From the NCBI GenBank assembly GCA_900549285.1, contig URNW01000008.1, positions 1-50,126 of the forward strand: 50,126 bases of DNA, written 5' to 3'. Shown piece by piece: positions 1 through 8,096 of the stretch. The notes under the pieces were generated by a model that did not search any database, was not told where the DNA came from, and was given only the letters and a program-made list of their open reading frames with translations. The stretch is from an uncultured Mycoplasmatota bacterium. Lineage in GTDB: Bacteria; Bacillota_I; Bacilli_A; RF39; UBA660. The position numbers were made by a program, and so were the translations under genes. Within the stretch, counting starts at the first letter, position 1, and each line of letters starts with the position of its first letter.

Positions 1-1
1 T

Positions 2-1471
2 GATGAGAGAAAAAAGAAGTATATTCCTTTGGCTAGAAAAGGTGGAATAGTAACGGTTGTTATTTCTTTTTCAAATGATTTAGATAAACTTCCTTATTTA
101 TCTTTACTTCAGGAGTCTGAGCATATTCAAAAAGTTTTATGTAGTTTAAAGAGTGATGAGTTAAAGTATCGATATTTGAATCTTATTTCAGATGAAGAAT
201 ATCGTATTTTAGTAATTGCTAGTATGCAAGATATAGATTTTATGATTCAAGGGTTAAATGAAATTCAAGATTATATTATTAAGATTAGTATTATTGATTA
301 TGTTGATGAAGAGGTTATATGTAAGTTAATTTCTAAAACGAAAGGGAAATTACAGTTAGATTTGATTTGCTCTTTGAAATCAGATGAGACTAAACTTCAA
401 TGGCTTAATATTCTTGTTTCCACTGATAGGCTTACTTTGTTATTTGGTATGTCTGATGAGATAAAAGAAAGATATATTGGCTCTTTTGATACATATGAAG
501 AAAATATGGCTCTTATTTATTCTTTGCAAAATTTAGAGCGGAGGGATTACTATCGAATGAAGTATGAGGAGATGTTTCGGTTTGATCTTGGAATAGATTC
601 TAATTTGATTTTTGGATTAGAGATTGAACTTGAAGGTGTTAATGCTCAGTATTTTAATTATTCTGATGATAATATCCATCACTATCGTGGTACTCTTGAT
701 GGAACTTTGATACAAGGGATTGAGATTAAAACGCCTAAGTTAACGAATCGCTCTTTAGATCTTAGAGAATTATATTATGTTTGTAATATGCTTCATTATG
801 CTGGATTACAGCCTTCTTTAAGAACAGGTGGACATATTCATTTTGATGAGGCTTATTTTGATTCTAAAGAAGCTTATTTAGTTTTATTTGAAATATGGAG
901 TTATACAGAAAATATTTTATGTTTAATTAGTAATCCTATTTATGAAATTCCTCGAAAAGATATTTCGGGATTTGCTAAACCATTTGTTCAAAGTTTATAT
1001 GATCCTGTTTCGATTTCTAAGTATTTAGAAGAAAATGATCATGATTTTATTAGTCATCTTTATTTATGGCAAGAAGATAAGCATAATGGTTTAAATTTAA
1101 CTCATGTTGGAAATGGTACACATACGATTGAATTTCGTATTGCTAATGGTGTGGTATCTTTTCAAGATTGGGTATGTAATATTCGTTTATTTGGTAGGTT
1201 GATGATGGTTAGTAAAATGCTCGCTCATGATTATCAAGAAAAAGAAAGTACAAAAAAGTGGCAGTTAAAAGAACAATTGAAACAATCTATACCTGAGAAA
1301 CAAAAATTAGAAATATTATTAACATTACTTTTTTCTGAAAAGGAAAAAGATATCTATGAAAAACGATATTGGATTAATAAAAAGATAATGGAAAAAGAGG
1401 TTTTACATCCTTTTCATGAGATGAAATTTGAAGGTTGGGATTATCAAAGGATTAGAAAAATAAAGGATTAG
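2..1471 (+). CDS. Amidoligase-domain protein, 5' end outside the window
   Basis: Probable amidoligase-family enzyme (glutamine-synthetase/GCS-like fold, forming an amide bond with ATP); the substrate is unknown. The frame stays open to the left edge, so the true start probably lies outside; a TTG at 29 is the first start-like codon and residue numbers below count from it. The catalytic-type domain spans about residues 196-420: FGLEIELE (196-203, acidic metal/ATP-binding type motif), EIKTP (232-236), GGHIHFD (267-273) and HTIEFRIANG. The first ~190 residues are helical and carry repeated units (SLKSDELKYRYLN at 39, SLKSDETKLQWLN at 115, a weaker copy near 141), a separate module. It is followed by the S10 operon promoter, so it is probably not co-transcribed with that operon. 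No terminator is obvious beyond a T-rich run after the stop. Family call good; function unknown. Confidence 0.7.
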   Translation, partial: DERKKKYIPLARKGGIVTVVISFSNDLDKLPYLSLLQESEHIQKVLCSLKSDELKYRYLNLISDEEYRILVIASMQDIDFMIQGLNEIQDYIIKISIIDYVDEEVICKLISKTKGKLQLDLICSLKSDETKLQWLNILVSTDRLTLLFGMSDEIKERYIGSFDTYEENMALIYSLQNLERRDYYRMKYEEMFRFDLGIDSNLIFGLEIELEGVNAQYFNYSDDNIHHYRGTLDGTLIQGIEIKTPKLTNRSLDLRELYYVCNMLHYAGLQPSLRTGGHIHFDEAYFDSKEAYLVLFEIWSYTENILCLISNPIYEIPRKDISGFAKPFVQSLYDPVSISKYLEENDHDFISHLYLWQEDKHNGLNLTHVGNGTHTIEFRIANGVVSFQDWVCNIRLFGRLMMVSKMLAHDYQEKESTKKWQLKEQLKQSIPEKQKLEILLTLLFSEKEKDIYEKRYWINKKIMEKEVLHPFHEMKFEGWDYQRIRKIKD

Positions 1472-1525
1472 TTCTAATTGTTGAATTAATCTTCTTTTTT
1501 TTGAAGTTTTTGTGAAATTTAGTAC

Positions 1526-1554
1526 TTGACGAACATAAGATATACTGTTATAAT
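1526..1554 (+). promoter_or_regulatory. Promoter of the S10-spc-alpha operon
   Basis: TTGACG at 1526-1531 and TATAAT at 1549-1554 are separated by 17 bases, an almost consensus sigma-A promoter. Transcription should start near 1561, giving a leader of about 125 bases before rpsJ. Confidence 0.9.
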
Positions 1555-1560
1555 CTAAGG

Positions 1561-1679
1561 CGTATGACTGCTTAGATGTGCAAGGTTGCTGATACACTTG
1601 GCGAGGTTGTTCCATATACCTTTAGTATCAGGGAATTTGGACGGAGCGAGTCTGTACTAGATATAGGCGAAAGGAGGAC
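1561..1679 (+). promoter_or_regulatory. Structured leader of the S10 operon
   Basis: The leader can fold: CTGATAC (1589-1595) pairs perfectly with GTATCAG (1625-1631), and AGGT (1604-1607) pairs with ACCT (1618-1621) inside that loop. In other bacteria this operon is autoregulated by a ribosomal protein (L4 in E. coli), so a ribosomal-protein sensor is plausible; which protein binds here cannot be told. The 9-mer CTGATACAC (1589-1597) recurs in the rpsL leader at 45778-45786. Confidence 0.6.
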
Positions 1680-1685
1680 ATGGAT

Positions 1686-1994
1686 ATGTCAAATACAAAA
1701 GTTAGAATCAATCTTAGAGCTTATGATCATAGATTACTTGATCAAGCTGCATTAAAGATTGTTGAGACTGTTAAAAGAACAGGTGGGGAAGTATCTGGAC
1801 CTGTACCTCTTCCAACAGAAATACAAAAGTATACTGTTTTAAGAGCGGTTCACAAGTATAAAGATGCACGTGAACAATTTGAAATGCGTACACATAAAAG
1901 ACTTGTTGATATTAAAAACCCAAGTAAAGAGACTATTGATGCTTTAACTCATTTGGATTTACCAAGTGGAGTAGACATTGATATAAAATTATAA
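1686..1994 (+). CDS. rpsJ: 30S ribosomal protein S10
   Basis: S10 of the small-subunit head, also the NusE transcription antitermination factor. The ATG at 1686 is chosen over the in-frame ATG at 1680 because AAGGAGG ends at 1677: the later start gives an 8-base spacer and the usual 102 residues (MSNTKVRINLRAYDHRLLDQ). Conserved stretches such as GPVPLPTEI and RTHKRLVDI are present. It is the first gene of the long ribosomal operon, behind a structured leader. Confidence 0.98.
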   Translation: MSNTKVRINLRAYDHRLLDQAALKIVETVKRTGGEVSGPVPLPTEIQKYTVLRAVHKYKDAREQFEMRTHKRLVDIKNPSKETIDALTHLDLPSGVDIDIKL

Positions 1995-2015
1995 ATTTAG
2001 AAAGGAAAGAGAAAA

Positions 2016-2753
2016 ATGAAAGGAATCTTAGGGCGTAAGCTCGGAATGACTCAAGTTTTTACTAAAGAAGGAAAACTTATTCCTGTTACTGTTATTGAAG
2101 TAAAACCTAATACAGTAATGCAAGTTAAAACAAATGAGTCTGACGGTTATTCAGCTATTCAAGTAGGAATTGTTGATAAAAAAGAAGCTCGTGCTACAAA
2201 ACCAGAAATGGGAAGAGCAAAAAAAGCAAACACTACTCCTAAGCGCTTCTTAAAAGAAATCAGAGATTATGAAGGAACTTATAATATCGGTGATATCTTA
2301 ACAGCTAGCGTATTTGAGTGTGGTGATATCGTTGATGTTACAGGTACTAGTAAAGGACATGGATTTACTGGTGTTATTAAACGTCATAATCAATCTAGAG
2401 GACCTGAAACTCATGGTTCTAGATATCATAGAAGACCAGGATCAATGGGTACTATGTTACCAAAAAGAGTACTTAAAGGTAAAAAATTGTCTGGTCATAT
2501 GGGAGTTGAAACAGTAACGATTCAAAATTTGGAAGTTATTGAAGTAAATGAAAATGAAGGCTACATTTTAGTTAGCGGAAATGTTCCAGGAGCAAAAAAT
2601 TCAGTTGTACTTATTAAGTCAGCAGTTAAAAATTCAAGAAAGAAAAATCCAAAAGAAATTATTTCTTATTTGGATCATGTACAAACTGAATCAACAGAAA
2701 GTCCTGCCGAAGCTACAGTAGCAACAGAAAATTTAGAAAGCGAAAACAATTAG
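2016..2753 (+). CDS. rplC: 50S ribosomal protein L3
   Basis: L3, an early assembly protein reaching the peptidyl-transferase region of 23S rRNA. It starts MKGILGRKLGMTQVF and contains the conserved GTSKGHGFTG and THGSRYHRRPGSMG segments in the extended loop (about residues 108-150). A good SD (AGAAAGGAAAG) precedes the ATG. At 245 residues it is longer than the usual ~205-215; the excess is a C-terminal acidic, Ser/Thr/Glu-rich tail from about residue 215 that looks disordered. Second gene of the operon. Confidence 0.98.
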   Translation: MKGILGRKLGMTQVFTKEGKLIPVTVIEVKPNTVMQVKTNESDGYSAIQVGIVDKKEARATKPEMGRAKKANTTPKRFLKEIRDYEGTYNIGDILTASVFECGDIVDVTGTSKGHGFTGVIKRHNQSRGPETHGSRYHRRPGSMGTMLPKRVLKGKKLSGHMGVETVTIQNLEVIEVNENEGYILVSGNVPGAKNSVVLIKSAVKNSRKKNPKEIISYLDHVQTESTESPAEATVATENLESENN

Positions 2754-2773
2754 TTTTCTAGAAAGGATTAGCT

Positions 2774-3394
2774 ATGAAAATAAGTGTTAAAACAAAAGCA
2801 GGAGAAAAGGTTAAAGATTTAACTTTGAATGATGCTGTTTGGAATATTGAATCTAATGATTTAGTTCTAAAGAAAATGATTAAATTACAACTTGATTCTA
2901 TGAGACAAGGTACTCATAAGACAAAAACTCGTAGTGAAGTTTCTGGTGGCGGAAGAAAACCGTGGAGACAAAAAGGTACTGGTAGAGCTCGTCAAGGAAG
3001 CATTCGTGCTACACAATGGCGTGGAGGCGGAATTGCTGGAGGTGTTACTCCTCGCCTTTACACTTTTAAAATTAACCGTAAAGAAAGAGCTTTAGCTTTA
3101 AAAAGTGCATTATCTTTAAAGGCTCAAAACAAAGAGTTAGTTGTAATTGATAATATGAATCTTGATAGTTTAAAAACAAAGGATGTTAAAAATTTAATCC
3201 GTGATTTAAAATTAAATGGTAAAGTATTATTTATTACTAATGATGATAATGAGAATTTATATATGGCTACTAGAAATCTTGGTTATGTATATGCTATTTT
3301 AGCAAGTGAAATCAATGCTTTTGATTTAGTAAATGCTGATGTAGTTGTATGTGATGAGGCAGCTGTAAAAACAATAGAGGAGGTGCTTAAATAA
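2774..3394 (+). CDS. rplD: 50S ribosomal protein L4
   Basis: L4, which lines the peptide exit tunnel and in E. coli represses its own operon. The long rRNA-binding loop is clear: GTHKTKTRSEVSGGGRKPWR and TGRARQGSIRATQWRGGG (about residues 46-87). Length 206 aa is normal. The stop overlaps the rplW start by one base (TAATG), implying translational coupling. It is the candidate regulator of the structured leader upstream of rpsJ, by analogy only. Confidence 0.98.
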   Translation: MKISVKTKAGEKVKDLTLNDAVWNIESNDLVLKKMIKLQLDSMRQGTHKTKTRSEVSGGGRKPWRQKGTGRARQGSIRATQWRGGGIAGGVTPRLYTFKINRKERALALKSALSLKAQNKELVVIDNMNLDSLKTKDVKNLIRDLKLNGKVLFITNDDNENLYMATRNLGYVYAILASEINAFDLVNADVVVCDEAAVKTIEEVLK

Positions 3395-3672
3395 TGAAGG
3401 ATTATACAGATATTATTTATTCACCAGTTATTACTGAAAAAAGTGCATTAAAAATGCAAAATGATAATGTTTATACATTTAAAGTTGCTAAAAGTGCAAC
3501 AAAAACACAAATAAAGAAAGCAATTGAAAGAGCTTTTGGGGTTCATGTAAAGAGTGTTAATACACTTAATACAAAGCCTAAGAAAAAAAGAGTTGGAAGA
3601 TATTCTGGTATGACAAAAACTTATAAAAAAGCAATTGTTACACTTGATGCTGACTCTAAAATTGAGTTATAG
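3394..3672 (+). CDS. rplW: 50S ribosomal protein L23
   Basis: L23 sits at the exit of the peptide tunnel and is the docking point for trigger factor and SRP. It shows the family start (DIIYSPVITEKSALKMQNDN) and the central loop KVKSVNTLNTKPKKKRVGR-like segment. Length 92 aa is typical. The SD GAGGAGG lies within the end of rplD and the start overlaps the rplD stop by one base. Confidence 0.97.
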   Translation: MKDYTDIIYSPVITEKSALKMQNDNVYTFKVAKSATKTQIKKAIERAFGVHVKSVNTLNTKPKKKRVGRYSGMTKTYKKAIVTLDADSKIEL

Positions 3673-3687
3673 GAGGGAATGTAATTT

Positions 3688-4518
3688 ATGGCAATTAAGA
3701 AATATAAACCTACGACTAATGGACGTAGAGGTATGACTACTTTAGCAAACGAAGAAATTACGACTAGTACTCCTACAAAAAGTTTAACTAAAATTAAAGT
3801 TAAAACTGGTGGAAGAAATAATCAAGGTAAAATGACAGTTCGTCATATTGGTGGCGGAGCTAAAAGAAAATACCGTTTAATTGATTATAAAAGAGAAAAA
3901 ATTGGTATTACTGGTAAAGTAGCTACTATTGAGTACGATCCAAATAGAAGTGCTAATATCGCTTTGATTAATTATCGTGATGGTGAAAAAAGATATATTA
4001 TCGCTCCTAAAGGATTGGAAGTTGGCATGATAATTGAAAATGGTAGAGATGCTGATATTAAAGTGGGTAATGCTCTACCACTTGAAGCTATTCCTGTAGG
4101 TACTGTTGTACATGCAATCGAACTTAAACCTGGTAAGGGTGCTGAGATTGCTCGTTCAGCTGGAGCTAGTGCTCAAATTTTAGGACGTGATGGTAAATAT
4201 GTAATTTTACGTTTACAATCTGGAGAGACTAGAAAAGTTCTTGGCACTTGTATGGCTACTATAGGTGTAGTTGGTAATGAAGATTATGAACTTGTTAATT
4301 TAGGAAAAGCAGGAAGAAAAAGACACATGGGAATTCGTCCTACTAACCGTGGTAGTGTTATGAATCCTAACGATCACCCTCATGGTGGCGGTGAAGGTAG
4401 AACACCTATTGGACGTAAGAGCCCAATGACTCCTTGGGGTAAACCAGCCCTTGGATATAAAACAAGAAAAAATAAAAAAGCATCTAGCAAGTTAATTGTT
4501 AGTAGAAAGAAAAAATAG
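3688..4518 (+). CDS. rplB: 50S ribosomal protein L2
   Basis: L2, the conserved core protein needed for subunit joining and peptidyl-transferase activity. It is 276 aa, the usual size. The hallmark C-terminal segment NPNDHPHGGGEGRTPIGRK carries the conserved His that follows DHPHGG. N-terminal GGRNNQGKMTVRHIGGGAKR matches the family. SD AGGAGGG precedes the ATG. Central position in the S10 block. Confidence 0.98.
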   Translation: MAIKKYKPTTNGRRGMTTLANEEITTSTPTKSLTKIKVKTGGRNNQGKMTVRHIGGGAKRKYRLIDYKREKIGITGKVATIEYDPNRSANIALINYRDGEKRYIIAPKGLEVGMIIENGRDADIKVGNALPLEAIPVGTVVHAIELKPGKGAEIARSAGASAQILGRDGKYVILRLQSGETRKVLGTCMATIGVVGNEDYELVNLGKAGRKRHMGIRPTNRGSVMNPNDHPHGGGEGRTPIGRKSPMTPWGKPALGYKTRKNKKASSKLIVSRKKK

Positions 4519-4527
4519 GAGGAAGCT

Positions 4528-4791
4528 ATGGCAAGAAGTTTAAAGAAAGGACCTTATGTTTTTGAGCGATTACTTAAAAAGGTTCAGGAATTAAATAAAA
4601 ATAATAAAAAAGAAGTTATTAAAACTTGGTCTCGTAGTTCAACTATTTATCCTGATTTCGTAGGACATACATTTGCAGTTCATAATGGTAAAGAATTTAT
4701 TCCTGTATATGTAACCGAAGATATGGTTGGGCACAAGCTTGGTGAGTTTAGTCAAACTCGTAAGTTTGGCGGACATGCAGGTCAAAAGTAG
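4528..4791 (+). CDS. rpsS: 30S ribosomal protein S19
   Basis: S19 of the 30S head, in contact with S13 and the A-site region. It begins MARSLKKGPYVFERLLKKV and ends with the conserved KLGEFSQTRKFGGHAGQK. Length 87 aa is close to the usual 92. SD AGGAGGA is 8-9 bases before the ATG; it sits between rplB and rplV with spacers of about 10 bases. Confidence 0.97.
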   Translation: MARSLKKGPYVFERLLKKVQELNKNNKKEVIKTWSRSSTIYPDFVGHTFAVHNGKEFIPVYVTEDMVGHKLGEFSQTRKFGGHAGQK

Positions 4792-4802
4792 GAGGGTAGT
4801 AT

Positions 4803-5153
4803 ATGGAAGCTTATGCAATACATAAGGGAGCTATGATTGCCCCTAGAAAAGCTAGAATGACTCTTGATTTAGTACGTGGTAAAGACGTTGCAACAGCAGA
4901 AGGTATTTTAGTGAATACAAATACTAAAGCTAGTCGTTTAATTCTTAAAGTACTTAAAAGCGCTGTTGCAAATGCTGTTAATAATCAAGGTGCTTTAGAG
5001 AGTGATTTAGTGATAAGTGAATGTTTTATCAATCCAGGACCAATTTATAAGAGAATTAAATTTGCTAGTCGTGGAAATGTTGATCGTAGAGATAAAAGAA
5101 CAAGTCATATTACAATTAAAGTAAGTGATGGTAAAGTTAAGGAGGAAGCATAA
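4803..5153 (+). CDS. rplV: 50S ribosomal protein L22
   Basis: L22, whose beta-hairpin helps line the exit tunnel (a macrolide-related site). Conserved segments IAPRKARMTLDLVRGKDV near the N-terminus and the basic hairpin region FASRGNVDRRDKRTSHITI near the C-terminus. Length 116 aa is typical. The TAATG junction overlaps rpsC by one base, so the two are probably coupled. Confidence 0.97.
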   Translation: MEAYAIHKGAMIAPRKARMTLDLVRGKDVATAEGILVNTNTKASRLILKVLKSAVANAVNNQGALESDLVISECFINPGPIYKRIKFASRGNVDRRDKRTSHITIKVSDGKVKEEA

Positions 5154-5830
5154 TGGGTCAAAAAGTAAATCCTATTGGTTTTAGACTTGGTGTTAATAAA
5201 GACTGGGAATCTAGTTGGTATGCTAAAAAAGACTATGCTAAAACTTTAAATAAGGATATTAAAATAAGAGAATATTTAGAAAAGAAGTTAAAAGACGCTG
5301 CTGTTTCTTCTATTCAAATTGCTCGTAAAAAAGCAAGAGTTGATGTTACAATTCATACTGCTAAACCAGGTGTAATTATTGGTCGCGGTGGTGAAGATAT
5401 TGAAAAACTTAGAAGTGAAATTAAAAAATTAGTTGGTGAAGACGTTTATATTAATATTGTGGAAGTAAAAAATCCTGATTTGAATGCTAAATTGGTAGCT
5501 CAAAATATTGCGGCACAAATTGAAGCTAGAGCACCATTTAGAAGTGTTCAAAAACGTGCAATTAGAAATACAATGAAAGCTGGAGCTAAAGGTATTAAGA
5601 CTGCTGTATCTGGTAGACTTGGTGGAGCAGAAATGGCTAGAACTGAGGGTTATACTGAAGGAACTGTGCCACTTCATACAATCCGTGCTGATGTTGATTA
5701 TGCTCAAGCTGAGGCTGATACTACTTATGGTAAAATCGGCGTTAAGGTTTGGATTTACAAAGATGAAATTCTTCCCGCTAAGAAAACTTTGAGAGGAGAT
5801 GGATCTCATGTTAATGCCAAAAAAGACTAA
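5153..5830 (+). CDS. rpsC: 30S ribosomal protein S3
   Basis: S3 at the mRNA entry channel. It begins MGQKVNPIGFRLGVNKDWES and carries a type II KH domain with the GXXG loop in GVIIGRGGEDIEKLR (about residues 73-87), followed by the C-terminal domain with GRLGGAEMARTE. Length 225 aa is normal. Start codon overlaps the rplV stop, and its own 3' end overlaps the rplP start by 23 bases. Confidence 0.98.
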   Translation: MGQKVNPIGFRLGVNKDWESSWYAKKDYAKTLNKDIKIREYLEKKLKDAAVSSIQIARKKARVDVTIHTAKPGVIIGRGGEDIEKLRSEIKKLVGEDVYINIVEVKNPDLNAKLVAQNIAAQIEARAPFRSVQKRAIRNTMKAGAKGIKTAVSGRLGGAEMARTEGYTEGTVPLHTIRADVDYAQAEADTTYGKIGVKVWIYKDEILPAKKTLRGDGSHVNAKKD

Positions 5831-6233
5831 ATACAGAAAACCACACCGTGTTTCTTATGATGGTCATGCAAGAGGAAATACTTCTCTTCATTTTGGAGAA
5901 TACGGACTTCAAGCAAAAGAAGGAGCATGGATTAGTGCTCGTCAAATTGAAGCTGCTCGTATTGCAATGACTCGTTATATGAAACGTGGAGGTAAAGTTT
6001 ATATTAACATCTTCCCTCATTTAGCATTAACTCGTAAACCTCTTGAAACTCGTCAAGGTAAAGGTAAAGGTAATGTTGAAGATTGGGTAGCAGTTGTTAA
6101 GGAAGGCAAAATTATGTTTGAAATTGGTGGCGTAAGTGAAGATATTGCTCGTGAAGCTTTAAGACTTGCTTCTCATAAGTTACCAGTGAAAACTAAATTT
6201 GTAAAAAAGGAAGGTGAGTCTCATGAAAATTAA
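5808..6233 (+). CDS. rplP: 50S ribosomal protein L16
   Basis: L16 organises the A-site tRNA architecture of the large subunit. The start at 5808 (MLMPKKTKYRKPHR) is preferred to the in-frame ATG at 5799 because GAGAGGAG (5791-5798) is 9 bases upstream and the family begins MLMPKR. This gives 141 aa. It overlaps the end of rpsC by 23 bases, so translation is coupled. Conserved GEYGLQA and the basic R-x-K-P-L-E-T-R stretch are present. Confidence 0.97.
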   Translation: MLMPKKTKYRKPHRVSYDGHARGNTSLHFGEYGLQAKEGAWISARQIEAARIAMTRYMKRGGKVYINIFPHLALTRKPLETRQGKGKGNVEDWVAVVKEGKIMFEIGGVSEDIAREALRLASHKLPVKTKFVKKEGESHEN

Positions 6234-6435
6234 GGATTTACGTGAACTTTCAGATAAAGATTTAGAAAGTAAGATTATTGAGACTAAAAAAGAATTATTT
6301 AGTTTAAGAATGAAACAATCTACAGGTACTCTAGAAAAACCTTCTAAAATTAGAGAACTTAGAAAAGATGTTGCGAGAATGAAAACTATTTTAAGAGAAA
6401 GAGAACTTGCAGGAGGTAATACGGATGGAAAGTAG
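6223..6435 (+). CDS. rpmC: 50S ribosomal protein L29
   Basis: L29, a small helical hairpin protein near the tunnel exit, next to L23. The ATG at 6223 (MKIKDLRELSDKDL) is preferred over an upstream in-frame GTG at 6214 that falls inside the SD AGGAAGGTGAG. Product 70 aa. It overlaps the rplP stop by 11 bases. The SLRMKQSTGTLEKPSKIREL motif identifies the family. Confidence 0.96.
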   Translation: MKIKDLRELSDKDLESKIIETKKELFSLRMKQSTGTLEKPSKIRELRKDVARMKTILRERELAGGNTDGK

Positions 6436-6682
6436 AAAGCAAGAATTAGTAGGTAGAGTTGTAAGTAATAAAAATGATAAAACTATTACAGTTTTAATTG
6501 AAACTTATAAAACTCATCCTCTATATAAAAAACGTGTTAAATATTCAAAAAAATATACTGCTCATGATGAAAATAACAGTGCTCAAGTTGGCGATACAGT
6601 GAGAATCAGAGCTACAAGACCTCTTTCAAAAACAAAGAGATATGAACTTGTAGAAATCGTTTCTCAGGCTGTTATTTTATAG
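6425..6682 (+). CDS. rpsQ: 30S ribosomal protein S17
   Basis: S17, an OB-fold primary 16S rRNA binding protein. Start at ATG 6425 (MESRKQELVGRVVSNKNDKT), 7 bases after AGGAGGT (6411-6417); the in-frame TTG at 6407 lies in rpmC before the SD and is rejected. Product 85 aa. It overlaps rpmC by 11 bases. Conserved HPLYKKRVKYSKKYTAHDE and RPLSKTKRYELVEI are visible. Confidence 0.97.
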   Translation: MESRKQELVGRVVSNKNDKTITVLIETYKTHPLYKKRVKYSKKYTAHDENNSAQVGDTVRIRATRPLSKTKRYELVEIVSQAVIL

Positions 6683-6691
6683 GAGGTACTT

Positions 6692-7060
6692 ATGGTTCAA
6701 CAAGAAAGTAGATTAAAGGTTGCGGATAATACAGGTGCTCGTGAGTTACTTGTAATTCGTGTACTCGGAGGATCTAAAGTAAAATATGCTAATATCGGTG
6801 ATGTTGTAGTTGGTACAGTAAAAAAGGCTATGCCTAATGGTAATATAAAAAAGGGTAAAGTAGTAAAAGCTGTTATTGTACGTACTAAAGAAGGTATTAG
6901 AAGAAATGATGGCAGTTATATTAAATTTGATGACAACGCTTGTGTTATTATTAAAGATGATAAATCTCCAGTAGGTACTAGAGTTTTAGGACCTGTAGCT
7001 AGAGAACTTAGAGAAAAAGATTACATGAAAATTGTATCTTTAGCTAAGGAAGTTATTTAG
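6692..7060 (+). CDS. rplN: 50S ribosomal protein L14
   Basis: L14 at the subunit interface (bridge B8), the site where the silencing factor RsfS binds in other bacteria. The sequence is canonical: MVQQESRLKVADNTGARE, VRTKEGIRRNDGSYIKFDDN and GTRVLGPVARELR. Length 122 aa equals the family standard. SD AGGAGG precedes; it is first in the block that corresponds to the spc operon, without a new promoter seen. Confidence 0.98.
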   Translation: MVQQESRLKVADNTGARELLVIRVLGGSKVKYANIGDVVVGTVKKAMPNGNIKKGKVVKAVIVRTKEGIRRNDGSYIKFDDNACVIIKDDKSPVGTRVLGPVARELREKDYMKIVSLAKEVI

Positions 7061-7070
7061 GAGGATACTT

Positions 7071-7334
7071 ATGATGAAAATTAAAGTAGGAGACGAAGTA
7101 TTAGTAATTGCTGGTAAGGATAAAGGCAAAAATGGTAAAGTTATTAAGACTTTGAAAGATCAAGATAAAGTTGTTGTTGAAGGAATTAATATTGTAAAAA
7201 AACACGTTAAACCAAGAAATGGTAATGATAAGGGTGGAATATTTGATATTGAAGCTCCTATTCATGTATCAAACGTTAAAAAAGTGGAAAATAAAGATGC
7301 TCGCAAATCAAAAAAAGAAAGTAAAAGTAAGTAG
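7071..7334 (+). CDS. rplX: 50S ribosomal protein L24
   Basis: L24, an assembly initiator of the large subunit. The KOW motif is at residues 7-30 (GDEVLVIAGKDKGKNGKV). At 87 aa it is shorter than the usual ~103, and it ends in a Lys/Ser-rich tail. Two adjacent ATG codons (7071, 7074) both fit the AGGAGG at 7059-7064; 7071 is given, the second is equally possible. Confidence 0.96.
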   Translation: MMKIKVGDEVLVIAGKDKGKNGKVIKTLKDQDKVVVEGINIVKKHVKPRNGNDKGGIFDIEAPIHVSNVKKVENKDARKSKKESKSK

Positions 7335-7344
7335 GTGAATATTT

Positions 7345-7884
7345 ATGAGTAATTACAAAAAATTATATGATGAGAAGATCATTAACAGTTTAAAAGATGA
7401 ATTTAAATATTCAAGTATTATGCAAGTACCTAAATTAGAGAAGATTGTTATTAATATGGGTTGTGGTGATGGTGCTCGTGATCATAAATTTATTGAAGCC
7501 GCTTTAAAAGACTTAGAGACAATTACTGGTCAAAAAGCTGTTGTTACTAAAGCTCGTCATTCTATAGCTGGTTTTAAACTTAGAGAAGGTCAAGCTATAG
7601 GTGTTAAAGTAACTTTACGTGGTGAGAAAATGTATGAATTTATGGAAAAATTAATTCGTGTTGGACTCCCTCGTGTTAGAGATTTTAGAGGTGTTTCTAA
7701 AACCGCATTTGATGGTAAAGGTAATTATACTTTGGGTATTAAAGAACAATTAATATTCCCAGAAATAGAGTATGATAATGTTGTTAAAGTAAGAGGTATG
7801 GATATCGTGTTCGTAACTACTGCTCATACAAATGAAGAAGCATTTGCTTTATTAAAGGCATTTGGTATGCCTTTTAAGAATTAG
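7345..7884 (+). CDS. rplE: 50S ribosomal protein L5
   Basis: L5 binds 5S rRNA in the central protuberance and contacts the P-site tRNA. It has the family segments IMQVPKLEKIVINMGCGDG, SIAGFKLREGQAIGVKVTLR and LPRVRDFRGVS. Length 179 aa is normal. The SD is weaker here (GTAGGTGAA). Between rplX and rpsZ in the standard order. Confidence 0.98.
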   Translation: MSNYKKLYDEKIINSLKDEFKYSSIMQVPKLEKIVINMGCGDGARDHKFIEAALKDLETITGQKAVVTKARHSIAGFKLREGQAIGVKVTLRGEKMYEFMEKLIRVGLPRVRDFRGVSKTAFDGKGNYTLGIKEQLIFPEIEYDNVVKVRGMDIVFVTTAHTNEEAFALLKAFGMPFKN

Positions 7885-7893
7885 GAGGATATT

Positions 7894-8079
7894 ATGGCTA
7901 AGAAAAGTATGATTGTTAAAAATAAAAGAACACCTAAATATAAAGTTCGTCAATATACAAGATGTGAGCGCTGTGGAAGACCACATGGTGTAATGCGTAA
8001 ATTTGGAATTTGCCGTATTTGTTTTAGAGAACTTGCAAATGAAGGTAAGATTCCTGGCGTAAAGAAATCTAGTTGGTAG
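7894..8079 (+). CDS. rpsZ: 30S ribosomal protein S14, zinc-binding type
   Basis: Short 61-aa S14 of the C+ (zinc-ribbon) type, with two CxxC pairs at Cys24/Cys27 and Cys40/Cys43 (RCERCG ... ICRICF). This is the form in most Gram-positive bacteria; the longer Zn-free paralogue is not in the window. The Zn form ties ribosome composition to zinc supply in Bacillus. SD AGGAGG precedes the ATG. Confidence 0.97.
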   Translation: MAKKSMIVKNKRTPKYKVRQYTRCERCGRPHGVMRKFGICRICFRELANEGKIPGVKKSSW

Positions 8080-8096
8080 GAAAGGAGGAATTTTTG

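Noticed and set aside
1531..1540. CGAAC in the S10 promoter as a LexA half-site
   Set aside because: The second half of the palindrome is missing, and SOS control of ribosomal genes is not expected.
5429..5809. Long antisense open frames inside ribosomal genes, uvrA, tsaD, EF-G and EF-Tu
   Set aside because: They lack ribosome-binding sites, have no recognisable product and simply mirror the codon bias of the real genes.
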